From positions 472,501 through 536,500 of the forward strand of contig WPIO01000166.1 in assembly GCA_009760855.2 (NCBI GenBank): a stretch of 64,000 nt of DNA, read 5' to 3'. Shown here one piece after another: positions 24,900 through 37,559 of the stretch. The stretch's first letter is position 1, and every line of letters begins with the position of its first letter. A program made the translations under genes and the position numbers. A model generated the notes under the pieces. That model was given only the letters and a program-made list of their open reading frames with translations. It ran no database searches and had not been told where the DNA came from. This DNA comes from Cristatella mucedo. Taxonomy: Eukaryota > Bryozoa > Phylactolaemata > Cristatellidae.

Positions 24900-27800
24900 A
24901 GAATCTTTCAACGACCATGCGAAAAGATTAGTATTTTCTTATGAGCAGCGTTTTAATGTTAAGCCTTCTTTTACTAAGAAGTATGGCAAGTCAACTAGAA
25001 TTGTTTATTATCCAGTTTCTGCAGTTGATATAAAAGAATTAATTGGACGTCTTTCTGTTAATAAAATAATTAAACCAAAAAAAAATCAGAAAGTAAATTT
25101 TTTTTTTTAAAAGAAGCAAAACATTTTTGTAAGATAAATACCAGTGGATGGTTTTTTGTTAGAAAGAGTACTAGTGGCAGTTTAATAGATTATGACTATG
25201 AAGGTTTAGAGGCAGAAGATGCAGATTTAGAAGTGTTTAAGAAAAAGGTTTCTCCTGGATTAATAAATGTTATGAAAGATATCTCTAGCCAATATGGCAA
25301 TTTAAAAATGAATCTTCTTCTGCAAATAAAAATAGAAAATGCTAAGAAAGATATTATCTATGCTCCAATTAATGGTCTTTCTCCAATAGCGTTAAGTAGA
25401 GTTTCTCATTTTAATTCAATAATTGACAAACATTTTTCAAAGATTAATAAAACTGTAGATAAATGGAATGAAGGTGGCTCTTCTTGTAGAATTGTTGGCA
25501 TATCTAATGCATTTGCAAAGTTTACAGTTTTTATTCCACAAATTGGAGGATCGTATTGGGAATTACCAATAAAGTTAAGAAATAAGAGATGTATTATAAA
25601 TAAAAAAATATGGATGACAACTTTTGTGCATTGTGGTGTGTTATGAGAGCATTACATGCGAGAGAGAATCATCCAGAAACAACTCATGATTTAAGACAAA
25701 TAATGCTTGAGAAATATTCAGATATACTACCTCTAATAAAACATTTGTTCTTTCCTATAGATGATAAAGATCCAAGAAATCAGTTTATGGTCAATGGCAA
25801 CATAGCAATTAGAGCAAAAGATATTCCAAAACTTGCAAAATTATTTAATGTTTCAATAAATGTTTGTGAGTATAACAACTCAGTTTATCCATTAATTTTT
25901 TGTTCAGAGGAAGGTGAAAAACATATAGATTTGCTTCTTTATTCTTATAGAGGAAGATCTCACTATGTACTAGTAACAAATTGTAATGCACTTTGTAGAA
26001 CAGATAAAGATAGTGGTAGAACAAGATTATTTTGTAAAAGATGTCTCTCAAGATTTCATGAACAAGAACAGTTGGATAAACATGTTGCAGATTGTAATTC
26101 AGAGAATTGTCGAACTTCAAGAATAAAAATGCCAGTAGCTAATAAAAGAAAAGATGGAACAGGAGATTTAGTTATGTTTAGAGATTTTGACAAAATGATT
26201 AAGTCACCATTAACAGCATATGCGGACTTTGAATGTCTATTAGGAACAATTGATAAACCAGAAGAATCAGTAAAAGGATCTGTAAATCAACTTAAACCTT
26301 GTTCTGCTGGCTAGGTAATTGTAAATAATGATGGAAAGGTTGTAACAGAATATACTCAAACTTTCGGTGTTGACTGTGTTAGCAAATTCATTTTTTCTTT
26401 AAAGAAAGATTGTGAAATACAGATAGAGAATCTAAAAGTAGTAAAAAATAAAAGGTTTTGATCGAGAAAATATGCCAGAAGAAGAAACAATTACAAAAAT
26501 GCATCTGTTTGTTGGATTTGTGGAAAATGTTTAACTGATGATCAAAAAGTCCTTAATCACTGTCATCTTACTGGAAAATATAAAGGTGCGGCACACGATG
26601 TCTGCAACAAAAAACTAAGAATTTGTCCAAAAAATGTTTAACTTCCTGTTTATATTCATAGTCTAAGAGGATACGACTCACATCTGATTGTTAGTGCGCT
26701 TAATTCCGATGAGGATAAGAAACAAGTAATTGCCAATAACAAAGAGAAGTTTTTAACCATAAGTTTTGGAAATCTTTGTTTTAGAGATTCATATCAATTA
26801 TTACAAAATCCACTTCATAAATCGGTAAAAAATTTGTCTAAAGCAAATGATAAATTTGATATAATGAGACAACACTTTAAAAATATTGATTATACAAAGA
26901 TGTCACTAGTAACAAAAAAGGTATTTATCCATATGAGTACATGGATTCTTTTGCTAGATTTTATGAGACAAGTTTACCACCAATTGAAAAGTTTTATTCA
27001 AGCATTAGTGGTCGTATTTCAGAAGAAGATCATGCTCATGCAAAGAAAGTTTGGAATGCTTTTGAAATAAAAACATTAAGAGAATATCACGATTTATATT
27101 TAACTATTGATGTTTTAGCATTAGCAGATGTTTTTGAGAGATTTTGTGATCTAATAATTACACATTATCAGATAGATCCTGCAAAGTTTATAACAACTCC
27201 ATAACTAACTTGGACAGCAGGATTAAAATATACAGGTGTTGTTCTTGAATTGTTAAGTGATCCAGATATGTATCTATTCTTTGAAAAAGGAATTCGTGGA
27301 GGAATGACACAAGTATTAAAACGTAAAGCTAAAGCAAATAATAGTAGTTGCAGCAATTGCAACCCAGATAAGTTGAAGTCATACTTATTACATTTTGATG
27401 CTACAAATCTGTATGGCTGGGTTATGAAACAATCTCTACCAACTGGAGGTTTTAATTTCTTATCAAGTCAAGAATAAAGTCGTGGAATGAAAATAAAAAC
27501 AATATATTTAAAAAATGTAAGCCTTTATCAAATAAATGTTATGTTCTTGAAGTTGATATACATTGCCCAAAAGATAAACATGACTATTTTCTGACTACCC
27601 TTTACTTCCTGAAAACAAGCAAACAAAGAAGAATAAACGCTCAGAGTATCAAAACTTTTTTAATAGAGGAAACAATCCAGTCGAAAAGCTGATATTGGAT
27701 TTCAAACCAAAACAAAAGTATGTTATTTATTATCTTAATCTTAAGAATTGTATTGAATTAGGATTTGAGTTGACACATATTCACAGAGTGCTAGAGTTTG

Positions 27801-29512
27801 ATCAGTCCAATTGGCTAGAGTCATACATTAATAATAACACAGTACTTAGAGGTAAAGAACCAAATGATTTTGAAAAAGATTCCTTTAAGTTATTAAATAA
27901 TTCATTCTTTGGTAAGACAATGGAAAATGTTAGAGATAGAAAGGATGTTGGGTTACTTAATGAAAATGTAGATGAAGAGTTGGCTAAGATGAATAAAATC
28001 TATAGAAGTCCAAGATTTGTAGATAGAAAGATATTAACTAATAACATTATCTGCATAGAAAGTAGTAAGAAATCTGTAACTTTAAACAAACCTATTTATT
28101 TTGGATTTTGCATGCTTGATTTATCTAAAGTATTGATGCAGAAATTCTATTATTTAACAATGCAAAAAAGATATGGATCAAAGATACACCTGATGTGTAC
28201 TGATACTGATTCACTTGCCATGGAGATATTTACTGAAGATGTTTATAGAGACTTTATCGATTACCCAGAATCATTAGATCTAAATACTTTTCCAGATGAC
28301 TATCCATTTTGGAATGATGAGAGAGTAAAAAGTATTATAAAAGGAAACAGTAAAAATGTTGGCAAATTTAAAGATGAGATAACTGATAAGGTAAAAGCAG
28401 AAATATTAGATGGATGTATTTTTCTAAGACCAAAACTTTACTCGTATACTATTTATACTGATAAAGAGGTATTTGATGATAAAGGAAAATCAATAGAATA
28501 ACCTACACTAGCAGCTCACTACCCGTGGACTCGCTTCACTGAGTCATAGTAGACGGTAACGATGACTACCATGGCAAACGTATGAAGAGAGCTAGTTCAA
28601 TAATATTCGTCGTATTTAGCAACCATGCGCGCTTTCATAGTCGAAGTTGAGCGCTGAATTGTGTGTTGAACTATAAAATAGCTAATAAACAGGCCTTAGA
28701 TTAGTTCTTTACATGAATAGCTGCCTAAGCTCTGGAGAATATCTCTCAGTGGAACAATCTTTAATTAATTGTTCAGGAACATTCGAAAAAACTTTCATTA
28801 TAGTATGAAGAAAATCTTAAAGTCTTTAATTTATTTTTCCCATAATTTTCCGTTGTTACAGGCTGGTAGAATGTAATAGGATATCATAAAGACTCGTACC
28901 GCGAAGCTGCGCTACGAAACGAGCGTCTCCACCGACGCTTGCTTGCGGGTTTCAATTAGGCCGGAAAATCAACATTTCGAATCAACTATCAATATTTATG
29001 CAGCAAGGTTTTAGGGAATGGACAGCGCAACATTCATAATCTGCACATTCTCGAGCTTGAACACTCATATGTGCATCCCTTTTGAAACCGGAGACTTTAT
29101 TATTTCAGCCAAGGGCGTAGTTTTTCTGCCTTTCTGAATTGTCTTCCGGACATCTCAAACTTGTTAAAACTAAACTTCCGGACATCAAAAGCGAATAGTT
29201 AAAAAAGTTTGTGAGATGAATGAAATGCTTGATAAGGAGAAAGAACAAATAGGACAATCTAAAAAAGGCGTTAACAAAAATGTTGTTGATAAACACATGA
29301 AACATGAAGACTTTAAAAACTGCTTAGATGAAAAGGTAGAAAAGAAATGTGAACAATCATTGATTAGAAGTGAAAAGCATGTTATGTATGCGATTAAACA
29401 AAACAAAGTAGCACTATCAGCTTTTGATTCAAAACGATACTGGTTGGACTGTGGAATCTGCAGCTACGCTTATGGACACTATAGATTTGCTGATGCATTA
29501 GGAATAATCTAA
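24865..29512 (+). pseudogene. Polinton protein-primed DNA polymerase B, broken
   Basis: Replicates the element; family B, protein-primed group. Fragments in order: the N-terminus starting in the TIR (MSEINSFSRREGE), a middle region, a Cys/His finger (CKRCLSRFHEQEQLDKHVAD near 26,035), exonuclease motif I (AYADFECLL near 26,215), exonuclease motif II (LRGYDSHLIV near 26,660), polymerase motif A (DATNLYGW at 27,397), motif B (LLNNSFFGKTMENV near 27,890) and motif C (CTDTDS at 28,195). The C-terminal part (29,216-29,512, KHVMYAIKQNKVALSAFDSK) is separated by an insert at about 28,500-29,190. At least six frameshifts and several stops (for example 26,312, 26,640 and 27,202) make it non-functional. 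Motif identity is strong. Confidence 0.92.
28500..29190. mobile_element. Unclassified 0.7 kb insert in the polymerase gene
   Basis: The coding match stops at KGKSIE (28,498) and resumes near 29,195. The intervening sequence is less AT-rich, has no ORF and differs in character (CTCACTACCCGTGGACTCG at its left end). The 12-mer CTTCCGGACATC is repeated at 29,143 and 29,176 near the right end. No terminal inverted repeat or target duplication could be fixed by eye. Confidence 0.6.
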
Positions 29513-29570
29513 ATAATCTAATAATCCAGGACGATGTAATACTTGCAATATTGGCAACATTAATATAGAT

Positions 29571-29736
29571 GCCAAAAAGAAAGAGTGAAGAAATCATTGA
29601 ATCTGAATCAAAAATAAAAGTTTAACATGATATTCGAGAAACAACAAAAGAGTTTTATGAATTACAAATAGAAATGGAGTATGATAGAGCAGAAGAGCTA
29701 ATTTTTGAGATGGCAGGAATAAATTTATATTATTAA
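29571..29736 (+). pseudogene. Small Polinton ORF of unknown function
   Basis: Starts MPKRKSEEIIESESKIKV, then one TAA, and continues in frame HDIRETTKEFYELQ to a stop at 29,736. Basic N-terminus, then Glu-rich. No recognised domain. Confidence 0.4.
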
Positions 29737-29761
29737 ATAAAATAAATTCATTATTATAGAA

Positions 29762-30788
29762 ATGGAAAAAGTTGAAAAAGAATATGATTCTGGATATGAA
29801 GAGTCTGATAGTGATGATCCTGATTACAATCAAGAAGAATCAGAATATGAAAGTGATGAATATGAAAGTAATGACAGTGAAGATGGATATAATAATAACA
29901 ATAATAATTCACTTGATAAAGCGTCCTCAGAGAACTTAATCTCTCTCTAGGCGCTTTACATTTGCTGTAAAGTGAAATGCAATTGAATGGTAAGTGAAAT
30001 CATGCTTGAAAAACAAACGAAATGAATAATATGGTTAGGGGTGACATGCACAGGGTCAGCATGCAAATGTGGTTAGTGGCAGCATGCACAGTGTCAGCAC
30101 GCATAAGCACATCAAGAACGAATCACAGGGACCCACTAAATGCTGTCCTAAATAGGTGGGTTTTTAGGTTCCTTTTAAATGTGGTCAGGTCAGGGGATGT
30201 TCTGACGCAGGTCGGGAGGCAGCTCCAGGCTTTGGGAGCATATGAACTAAATGCACGGTCTCCAAAGGATTTAAGGTTTGTACGAGGTATTTCTAGACTG
30301 TTGGATTCCGAAAAGCGGGTGGTACGATGCTTGGCCTGATGGGGTAGTATATCTGACAGATAGGCTGGAGCCATAGAATGAAGGGACCTAAAAGTGAGCG
30401 ACAAAACCTTGAAGTCAATCCGTTGCTTGACTGGTAGCCAGTGCAGGTCGGCGAGAAGTGGAGTAATGTGGCAACTGCGACGCTCACGGCAGACAATTCT
30501 AGCTGCCGAGTTTTGCACCAGCTGCAATCGCCTGATCGCACATGCTGGTAGGCCAGTAAGCAGTGAGTTGCAGAAGTCGAGACGGGATGTCACGAATGCA
30601 TGGACCAACTCGGACGTGGTATCTTTATCTAAACAAGCCCGAAATTTTGCAATGTTATGAAGCTGAAAATAGGCGGATTTGACTGTGGAGCTGATATGGT
30701 CGTCTAACGAGAGGTCGCTTTGGAATATGACAGCTAGATTTCGAGCTGACATGAATACAATTACGTAAATGAAGAAGATGAACTATAA
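29762..30788 (+). pseudogene. Acidic Polinton protein split by a LINE copy
   Basis: Begins MEKVEKEYDSGYEESDSDDP, almost entirely Glu/Asp/Ser/Tyr, and is interrupted near 29,905 by a LINE. The continuation NYVNEEDEL-stop lies directly on the far side of the insertion (about 30,755-30,788). Unstructured acidic protein; role unknown. Confidence 0.55.
29905..30753 (-). mobile_element. LINE copy E, 5'-truncated, inside the Polinton
   Basis: Complete LINE 3' end with AATAATAACAATAATAATTC tail; the last 209 codons of ORF2 remain open (30,123-30,752). It shares specific variants with the copy at 36,740-37,545 (for example the AGCGTCCTCAGAG tail base and ATTGTCTGCC/GGCAGACAAT) that the long copy lacks. 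Inserted into the acidic-protein gene. Confidence 0.9.
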
Positions 30789-30808
30789 AAAATGTATATT
30801 TATATAGA

Positions 30809-31084
30809 ATGGATGTTTCTATAGTTCTTAGTTGCGAACAATCAAGAGATATGGCTCTTAAAATTTGTCTACACAAGTTAAAGAGAGTAGATCAAAGAAT
30901 TGTCAAGCACTCACTTGATAAACTTATTCCAGATTTGGATAGCTCGTACACTGCCGTTCTCGTTGAGATTTGCGATACTTGTGATAAACTAATGGAATGT
31001 AGAAGTAAAATAAATGTAATGCTGATAGAAGCAGAAAAGAAATCAAAAACTCCAAAAACTAAACAGGGCGTGCAAATTAATTAA
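30809..31084 (+). CDS. Unrecognised 91-residue Polinton protein, intact
   Basis: Starts MDVSIVLSCEQSRDMALKIC and ends KSKTPKTKQGVQIN. Predicted mostly helical, with a Cys-containing centre (CDTCDKLMECRSK) and a basic tail. One of the few open frames without breaks. No family recognised. Confidence 0.6.
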   Translation: MDVSIVLSCEQSRDMALKICLHKLKRVDQRIVKHSLDKLIPDLDSSYTAVLVEICDTCDKLMECRSKINVMLIEAEKKSKTPKTKQGVQIN

Positions 31085-31323
31085 TTTTGAAATGAATGTT
31101 TTCATCATAGTATATATGGAAATAACAAATTATAAAATTAGTAATGCAATTCAAGACAATTGTCAAGGTAAAAAATATAATTAAATGATGAACCTATTAA
31201 AATTATATTTGATATAGTGTATTCACGAAGATAAGTATGAAGAGCTCAAGTTTAAAGCAAGAGAGTTAATCAAGAATTAGATTTATTTTTGTTTTTGCAT
31301 TTTTTTTTATAATAGTATAGGAA

Positions 31324-31972
31324 ATGTCGGCAACTGAAGTAGCTGATCCCAGTCTTGCGACATCTGCAACTCTACTTAAAGCATATGTTGACTATCTTGC
31401 AAAGTCTAGAATGACTGCTTATGATCAGCAAACACTCGACTCAGATATTTCAATTATGACAGATACGTCTGTTAAAAAGTTTTATATCGATGAGTGCGAT
31501 ATTGAAGCACAAAAGGTAATCACTTCAGGAATGGCAAGTGTAACAAGTGATCTTGAAGCAACAGTTAGAACTAAAGTTGATACTCTTCTCGATACACCTG
31601 GAGAAATCTCTAGTTATACTACATGGATTGCTAGTCAGCTACCAACTCTCTCAACAGTTATCTCAGGCGTTGCAGGAACTAAACCTGATATTTCTGGAAT
31701 TGTTAAGGATGAATGTTATGCAATTCTACCTGATATCACTGATTGAACTGAAGTGCACAAAGACAAAAGGCAGCACTTGCAGCTCTTGCTGCTGCAGTTC
31801 CTCCAGAGGTTTTCGATCCAGCAGTTGTTGATCCGAATGTCCCAGTTTCTGATACAATTGCTACAACAACGCTGCAAATAATTTATTTATTTTTATACGG
31901 AATGAATGTAGAAACTAGAAGTAAAGATTGTCTAACAGTTGCACAAGGTCAGCATAATATAAAAATGTGTTA
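31324..31972 (+). pseudogene. Unrecognised Polinton protein, one frameshift
   Basis: The first frame (31,324-31,746) begins MSATEVADPSLATSATLLKA and contains KAYVDYLAKSR. The text continues in another frame with RQKAALAALAAAVPPEVFDP and ends near 31,972. The Thr/Ser/Ala-rich composition suggests a structural or accessory protein. The VDYLAKSR segment recurs near the C-terminus of the coiled-coil protein at 44,950, hinting at a shared short domain. Confidence 0.5.
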
Positions 31973-31980
31973 ATACCCAA

Positions 31981-32189
31981 TGGGGAGAATTAGGGATATT
32001 AGGAGTACATTATTAGAAGCATTAAAATTAGTTTTAGTGTACAAAGCTTTAAGAGTAGATCATTGAGAAAAAGAAATTGCATATATATTTACAAAAGTTA
32101 GAGATGGATCAATCTTTTCAGAGTTTCTTAAAGATTTGAAAATAGAGAAAATAAATAGTCTTAAATCAGAAGCATACTCTAAAAAATAG
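31981..32189 (+). pseudogene. Small Polinton ORF with one internal TGA
   Basis: MGRIRDIRSTLLEALKLVLV, then a TGA after VDH, continuing EKEIAYIFTKVRDGSIFSEF to the stop at 32,189. It is followed at 32,198-32,269 by a 23-codon frame (MRLTAKEYSAPTELIKESLD). Function unknown. Confidence 0.4.
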
Positions 32190-32650
32190 AGTTAACAATG
32201 CGATTAACAGCAAAAGAATATAGTGCACCAACAGAGCTTATTAAAGAAAGTCTAGATTGGAAAGTTTAAGTATCTACTATTCTAAAATAATTTGTTCCAT
32301 CTGTGGACATATCAGGAACAGTAGGAACAACATCGGTAGTAATAGGACCATATTCAATTGAATTTTGAGTTTGATATTTGATATCACTAATAAAATCAAT
32401 TTCAATTACATCTAAATTACTTGGAGTAACAAGATTATTATAGTTTAAAACAGGAAAACTAATAGTAATATTCATAACACCATCACGCCTACCAAAATCA
32501 ACTATATCAAACTGTGTTATATAATTACTTAATAATAACATATAATTATCTTCAACTCCATTATAAGTAATATTAAGAGAATTAGAAACAATGAAGTTTG
32601 GCGAATAAAGTTTCTGCTTGTAGTTTCTAACTATAAATTTATCTATATAT

Positions 32651-35600
32651 AATAATAATAATAATAATAATATTGCACTTGATAAAGCGCCCTCAGAGAA
32701 CTTAATCTCTTTCTAGGCGCTTTACATTTGCTGCAAAGTGATACGCAATAGAATAGTAAGTAAAATCATGCTTGAAAAACAAACAAAATGAATAACATGG
32801 TTAGGGGTTACATGCACTGGGTCAGCATGCAAATGTGGTCAGTGGCAGCATGAACAGTGTCAGCACGCATAAGCACATCGAGGACGAATCACAAGGACCC
32901 ACTAAATGCTGTCCTAAATAGGTTATGTTTTTAAGTTTCTTTTAAATGTGGTCAGGTCAGGGGATGTTCTGATGCAGGTCGGGAGGGAGTTCCAGGCTGT
33001 GGGAGCATACGAGCTAAATGCACGGTCTCCAAAGGATTTAAGGTTTGTGCGAGGTATTTCTAGACTGTTGGATTCCGAAAAGCGAGTGGTACGATGCTTT
33101 GCCTGATGGGTTAGTGTATCTGAAAGATAGGCTGGAGCCATAGAATGAAGAGACCTAAAAGTGAGCGACAAAACCTTGAAGTCAATCCGTTGCTTGACTG
33201 GTAACCAGTGCAGGTCGGCGAGAAGTGGAGTAATGTGGCAACTGCGACGCTCACGACAGACAAGCCTAGCTGCAGAGTTTTGCACCAGCTGCAATCGCCT
33301 GATCGTACATGCTGGTAGGCCAGTCAGCAGTGAGTTGCAGAAGTCGAGACGAGATGTCACGAATGCATGGACCAACTTGGACGTGGTATCCTTATCTAAA
33401 CAAGCCCTAATTTTAGCAATGTTATGAAGCTGAAAATAGGCTGATTTGACTGTGGAGCTGATGTGGTCGTCTAACGAGAGGTCGCTTTGGAATATGACAC
33501 CTAGATTTCGAGCTGATGCAACTGGAGATATGCTGGCAGAGCCAATTTTGAAAGTCAGCCTTTCCAATTTCTGAATAACACTAGGTTTGCCCATAACTAG
33601 TAAGTTAGTTTTATCATCGTTTAGTTTTAGAAAATTTGCTGCCATCCATGATCGGATGTCATCAATGCATGCAGCAAGTGAGTTGAGAGAATTTGAGGTG
33701 CTCGAAGGCTGGGAGGGATCAAAGCAAAGGTACAACTGAGTGTCATCCGCATAGAAGTGAAAGCCTAGATTGTGCTTGGCAATCACATCAGCGAGAGGGA
33801 GAGTATAAACGGTGAAAAGGACCGGACCTAGCACAGAGCCCTGAGGTACTCCATATTTTAGAGGTACTTCAGATGATCTTTGTCCATTCACGTCAACACT
33901 CTGGAGTCTCCCACTGAGATAGGACCTGAACCACTGCAGAGCAGTGCCAGTGATGCCCAGGCGAGATGAGAGGCGCTCTAGAAGTACTTTGTGATCGATG
34001 GTATCAAAAGCTGCCGAAAGATCGAGCAAACCAGAAGAGACACTCTACCCATGTCTGCATTCCTAAGTAGGTCGTTGTATACCCGAAGCAATGCTGACTC
34101 TGTGGAGTGATTAGCTCTAAAGCCAGACTGGAACTTACTAGCAAGGTGTGAGGTTTCGATATACGAGTTCAGCTGGTCTGCCACGACCCGTTCCAGTGTC
34201 TTTGATAGGAATGGTAGAAGGGAGACTGGGCGGTAGTTGCTTAAGTTCTCTTGGTCTAGTGTAGCTTTCTTGAGAAGTGGCCTGACTACAGCTTTTTTGA
34301 AAGGTGCTGGGACCTGACCTGAGGCTAATGACATATTAATGATGTTGGTTATGCATGGCAGCAGCAGATCAATGCAACGTAGGAGCAGGACAGTGGGAAT
34401 AGGGTCCAGTGGACTTGTTGTCTTCTTTGATTGAGATACGAGCTTTAGGACTACGTCACTGGTGACCTGTTTAAATGCAGACATTGAGGCGCAGCCAGGA
34501 ACCGAGGAACAGCATTCTAGTGGGAAGGTTGTCATCGCAGGGATGGATTCCCTGATTTTGTCTATCTTCTGCACAAAGAATCGAGAGAAGCGATCGGCTA
34601 GATCATCACAAGGATCATCAGGTAAGGAGCTAACCTGGGAACGGTTGAGGAGATGGTTTATTGTCGACATCAGCATTTTTGGATTGTGCATCTGTGATTG
34701 AACAATGTTTCTATAGAAGCTAGACTTAGCCTTTGCTAGGATCGATTGGTACGACCTACAGTAGTCTTCATATGCCTGTCGATGGACAGTTAGTCCGGAT
34801 CTTTTGTATGCCTTTTCAAGCTTTCGTTTAGTAGACTTGGCTAGTTTAATGTCTGTGGTAAACCATAGGCCGTCTGGGCGGGGGCGCACAGTGCGCTTTG
34901 TCAAAGGTGCAAACTCGTCGAGCGTGTCAGCTAGTGTCGTGTTGTAGCAATCTACCAGTGATGACAGATCGGAGGGAGGACTGAGCAGCAAAGGTGAAGC
35001 AGATATGCTCGCACGGACAGCATCGATATCAAGGGTCTTGAGGTTTCGCGATTCACAGGTTATTTTAGAGGAGAATGTGGGCACACACTGTAGATTGAAT
35101 GAGATCTGCATGTGGTCAGATAAGCAGGATTTGGTGATAACTGGTGATGACAAGGTGCAGTTATATGAGAAAATTTGGTCGAGTGTGTGACCCTTGATGT
35201 GGGTAGGGCCATGCACATGAGCCACAAGAGATAATGAGTCTGTCAATGTACGAAATTCGGTGCTGAAAGCGTCAGATAAGTTATCAAAGTGAACGTTGAA
35301 ATCACCCATAACGAGGAAGGATCGATTTCTTGCACACAGAATCGAAATGAGATCGGAGAAATCTGAGATAAAGGAGGATTTGGTACCTGGTGGGCGATAG
35401 ACTACTGCCACTATCGGTAGCTTGTTTTCGGGTGAGACCAGGACAATAGATTCAAAAGACTGCTTCGAGGGTACCGCAAATGGCTTGAAGTTGAATTTCG
35501 AGCGCACGATCATAGCAACTCCACCTCCAGTTTTGATTGATCTAGGGGTGTGAAAGAACGTGAAACCAGATGGAGTAGCGTCTTTAATTGTCGGGCAGTT

Positions 35601-36100
35601 TATCGATTTCAGCCAAGTTTCAGTTAGGGCGAGCAGGTCGATACCATTTTCAGAAATAAGGTCGTTTATTACTAGAGGTTTATTGCACATTGAGCGAGGA
35701 TTCCAAAGGCAAGCGTTAAGTCTGGCCGATTGGGTTACAACAGGCCTGATGACCACTAAGTTTGAGAGATTTACAGTGACGCATGCGGGGGGAGCGTGCT
35801 AAGCGGTTCGAGACAATGCTAGGAATACCAAACGAGCAGCGTCTAAGCTGGCGGTTCCGGCCACCGCGGCGGCTACGGGGTGCTTTCCTTTTGTTAATGC
35901 ATAGTTCATGAATCTTAGCAACAACATTAATATCTAGGAATGCATTTGATATACGATGACGAAGCGATAGCAGCTGCTGACGACCATAACTAACAAGTAT
36001 GTTACTAGCCGCCGGCGTAGCTAATGCAGCCGCCGGCGTGGGAGACCCAGCAGCCCGAAGCAAAAAGCGTTTAGATGTCTATAGGCACGTAATTTCTTAC
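32651..36100 (-). mobile_element. CR1/L2-type LINE, longest copy (F)
   Basis: A non-LTR retrotransposon of about 3.45 kb. ORF2 runs from about 36,063 to 32,923 with two frame breaks (near 35,730 and 34,030). Endonuclease motifs are WNPRSM, LTETWL, VYRPPG, VMGDFNVHF and SDH. Reverse-transcriptase motifs are NYRPVSLLP, LDLSAAFDTIDH, GVPQGSVLGPVLF and YADDTQLY. The 3' end has the stem-loop tail GCGCCTAGAAAGAGATTAAG then TCTCTGAGGGCGC and an (ATT)n terminus. The N-terminal SYGRQQLLSLRHR segment is typical of invertebrate CR1/L2-group proteins. An ORF1 is not seen, so the 5' end may be truncated. Confidence 0.92.
32923..36063 (-). pseudogene. LINE ORF2: apurinic endonuclease plus reverse transcriptase
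   Basis: The long open part (33,978-35,756, 592 codons) covers the endonuclease and the fingers of the reverse transcriptase. A frameshift near 34,030, just before motif A, moves the rest into the frame of 32,923-34,029. The upstream piece 35,716-36,063 is in a third frame. Motifs are listed under the element. It nicks the target and primes reverse transcription; this copy cannot be made full length. Confidence 0.88.
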
Positions 36101-36737
36101 GCGCTACGGTCAAAAAAAAAACCTATTTGCGTTGTCAACTTCACTTCGGCAATAGAATAATTTACTCTTGTTAAATTAGCATCTTTTAGTATAATTGATC
36201 TTCGAATTGCTTGTTTTCCTACAACATATAATGTTGGCTTATCAACCATTGATATTGGAAATGGCATTCTTTGATTTTTAACAAAAATGCTGTCATAAAG
36301 ATCCTTTATTTTTATTGTTAACTTTGTGTAAGTCAATTTAGCTCTCAATAAATCAATTACTTTACTCAAGTAATAGTTATCATTGTATATACCATCATTA
36401 TAAGTTGACACACTTTCTCCTTTAGTGAAAGTTAAAGAACCATTACTAGATTTATGTCCAAAGCGGCTTTTATTTTTAAGTATATTTCAAAAGCATCATA
36501 TATTTTTTCCGACATTTATTTCATTATTAACATGTAGGTTATTTACTGTTAAATCACCATTTACTGTTAAATCTGCCTTAGTATCAGTGTACTCTTTTTT
36601 TGCGACATCATTTCCTTTTATCGGAGCTAGTACATTGACATATTTTTTTGAGTTTGCAGATATATTTCCTCGTTTAAATTGATCAGAATCTTTTCTTATG
36701 TAGTTGTTATCAGCAAATAATTTTCCAACAACTTCTA

Positions 36738-37548
36738 ACAGCTCTAAATCCGCCTATTTTCAGCTTCATAAGAATTGCTAAAACTCGGGCTTGTTTAGAT
36801 AAAGATACCACGTCCAAGTTGGTCCATGCATTCGTGACATCCCGTCTCGACTTCTGCAACTCACTGCTTACTGGCCTACCAGCATGTGCGATCAGGCGAT
36901 TGCAGCTGGTGCAAAACTCGGCAGCTAGAATTGTCTGCCGTGAGCGTCGCAGTTGCCACATTACTCCACTTCTCGCCGACCTGCACTGGCTACCAGTCAA
37001 GCAACGGATTGACTTCAAGGTTTTGTCGCTCACTTTTAGGTCCCTTCATTCTATGGCTCCAGCCTATCTGTCAGATATACTACCCCATCAGGCCAAGCAT
37101 CGTACCACCCGCTTTTCGGAATCCAACAGTCTAGAAATACCTCGTACAAACCTTAAATCCTTTGGAGACCGTGCATTTAGTTCATATGCTCCCAAAGCCT
37201 GGAACTGCCTCCCGACCTGCGTCAGAACATCCCCTGACCTGACCACATTTAAAAGGAACCTAAAAACCCACCTATTTAGGACAGCATTTAGTGGGTCCCT
37301 GTGATTCGTTCTTGATGTGCTTATGCGTGCTGACACTGTGCATGCTGCCACTAACCACATTTGCATGCTGACCCTGTGCATGTCACCCCTAACCATATTA
37401 TTCATTTCGTTTGTTTTTCAAGCATGATTTCACTTACCATTCAATTGCATTTCACTTTACAGCAAATGTAAAGCGCCTAGAGAGAGATTAAGTTCTCTGA
37501 GGACGCTTTATCAAGTGAATTATTATTATTGTTATTATTAATGGATCT
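36738..37548 (+). mobile_element. LINE copy G, 5'-truncated, inside the Polinton
   Basis: Opposite orientation to copies E and F. The last 161 codons of ORF2 are open (36,819-37,304). Tail variants are the same as copy E, including an ATTATTATTGTTATTATTAA terminus. It interrupts the fibre-like gene C. Confidence 0.9.
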
Positions 37549-37559
37549 ACATTGCTTAC

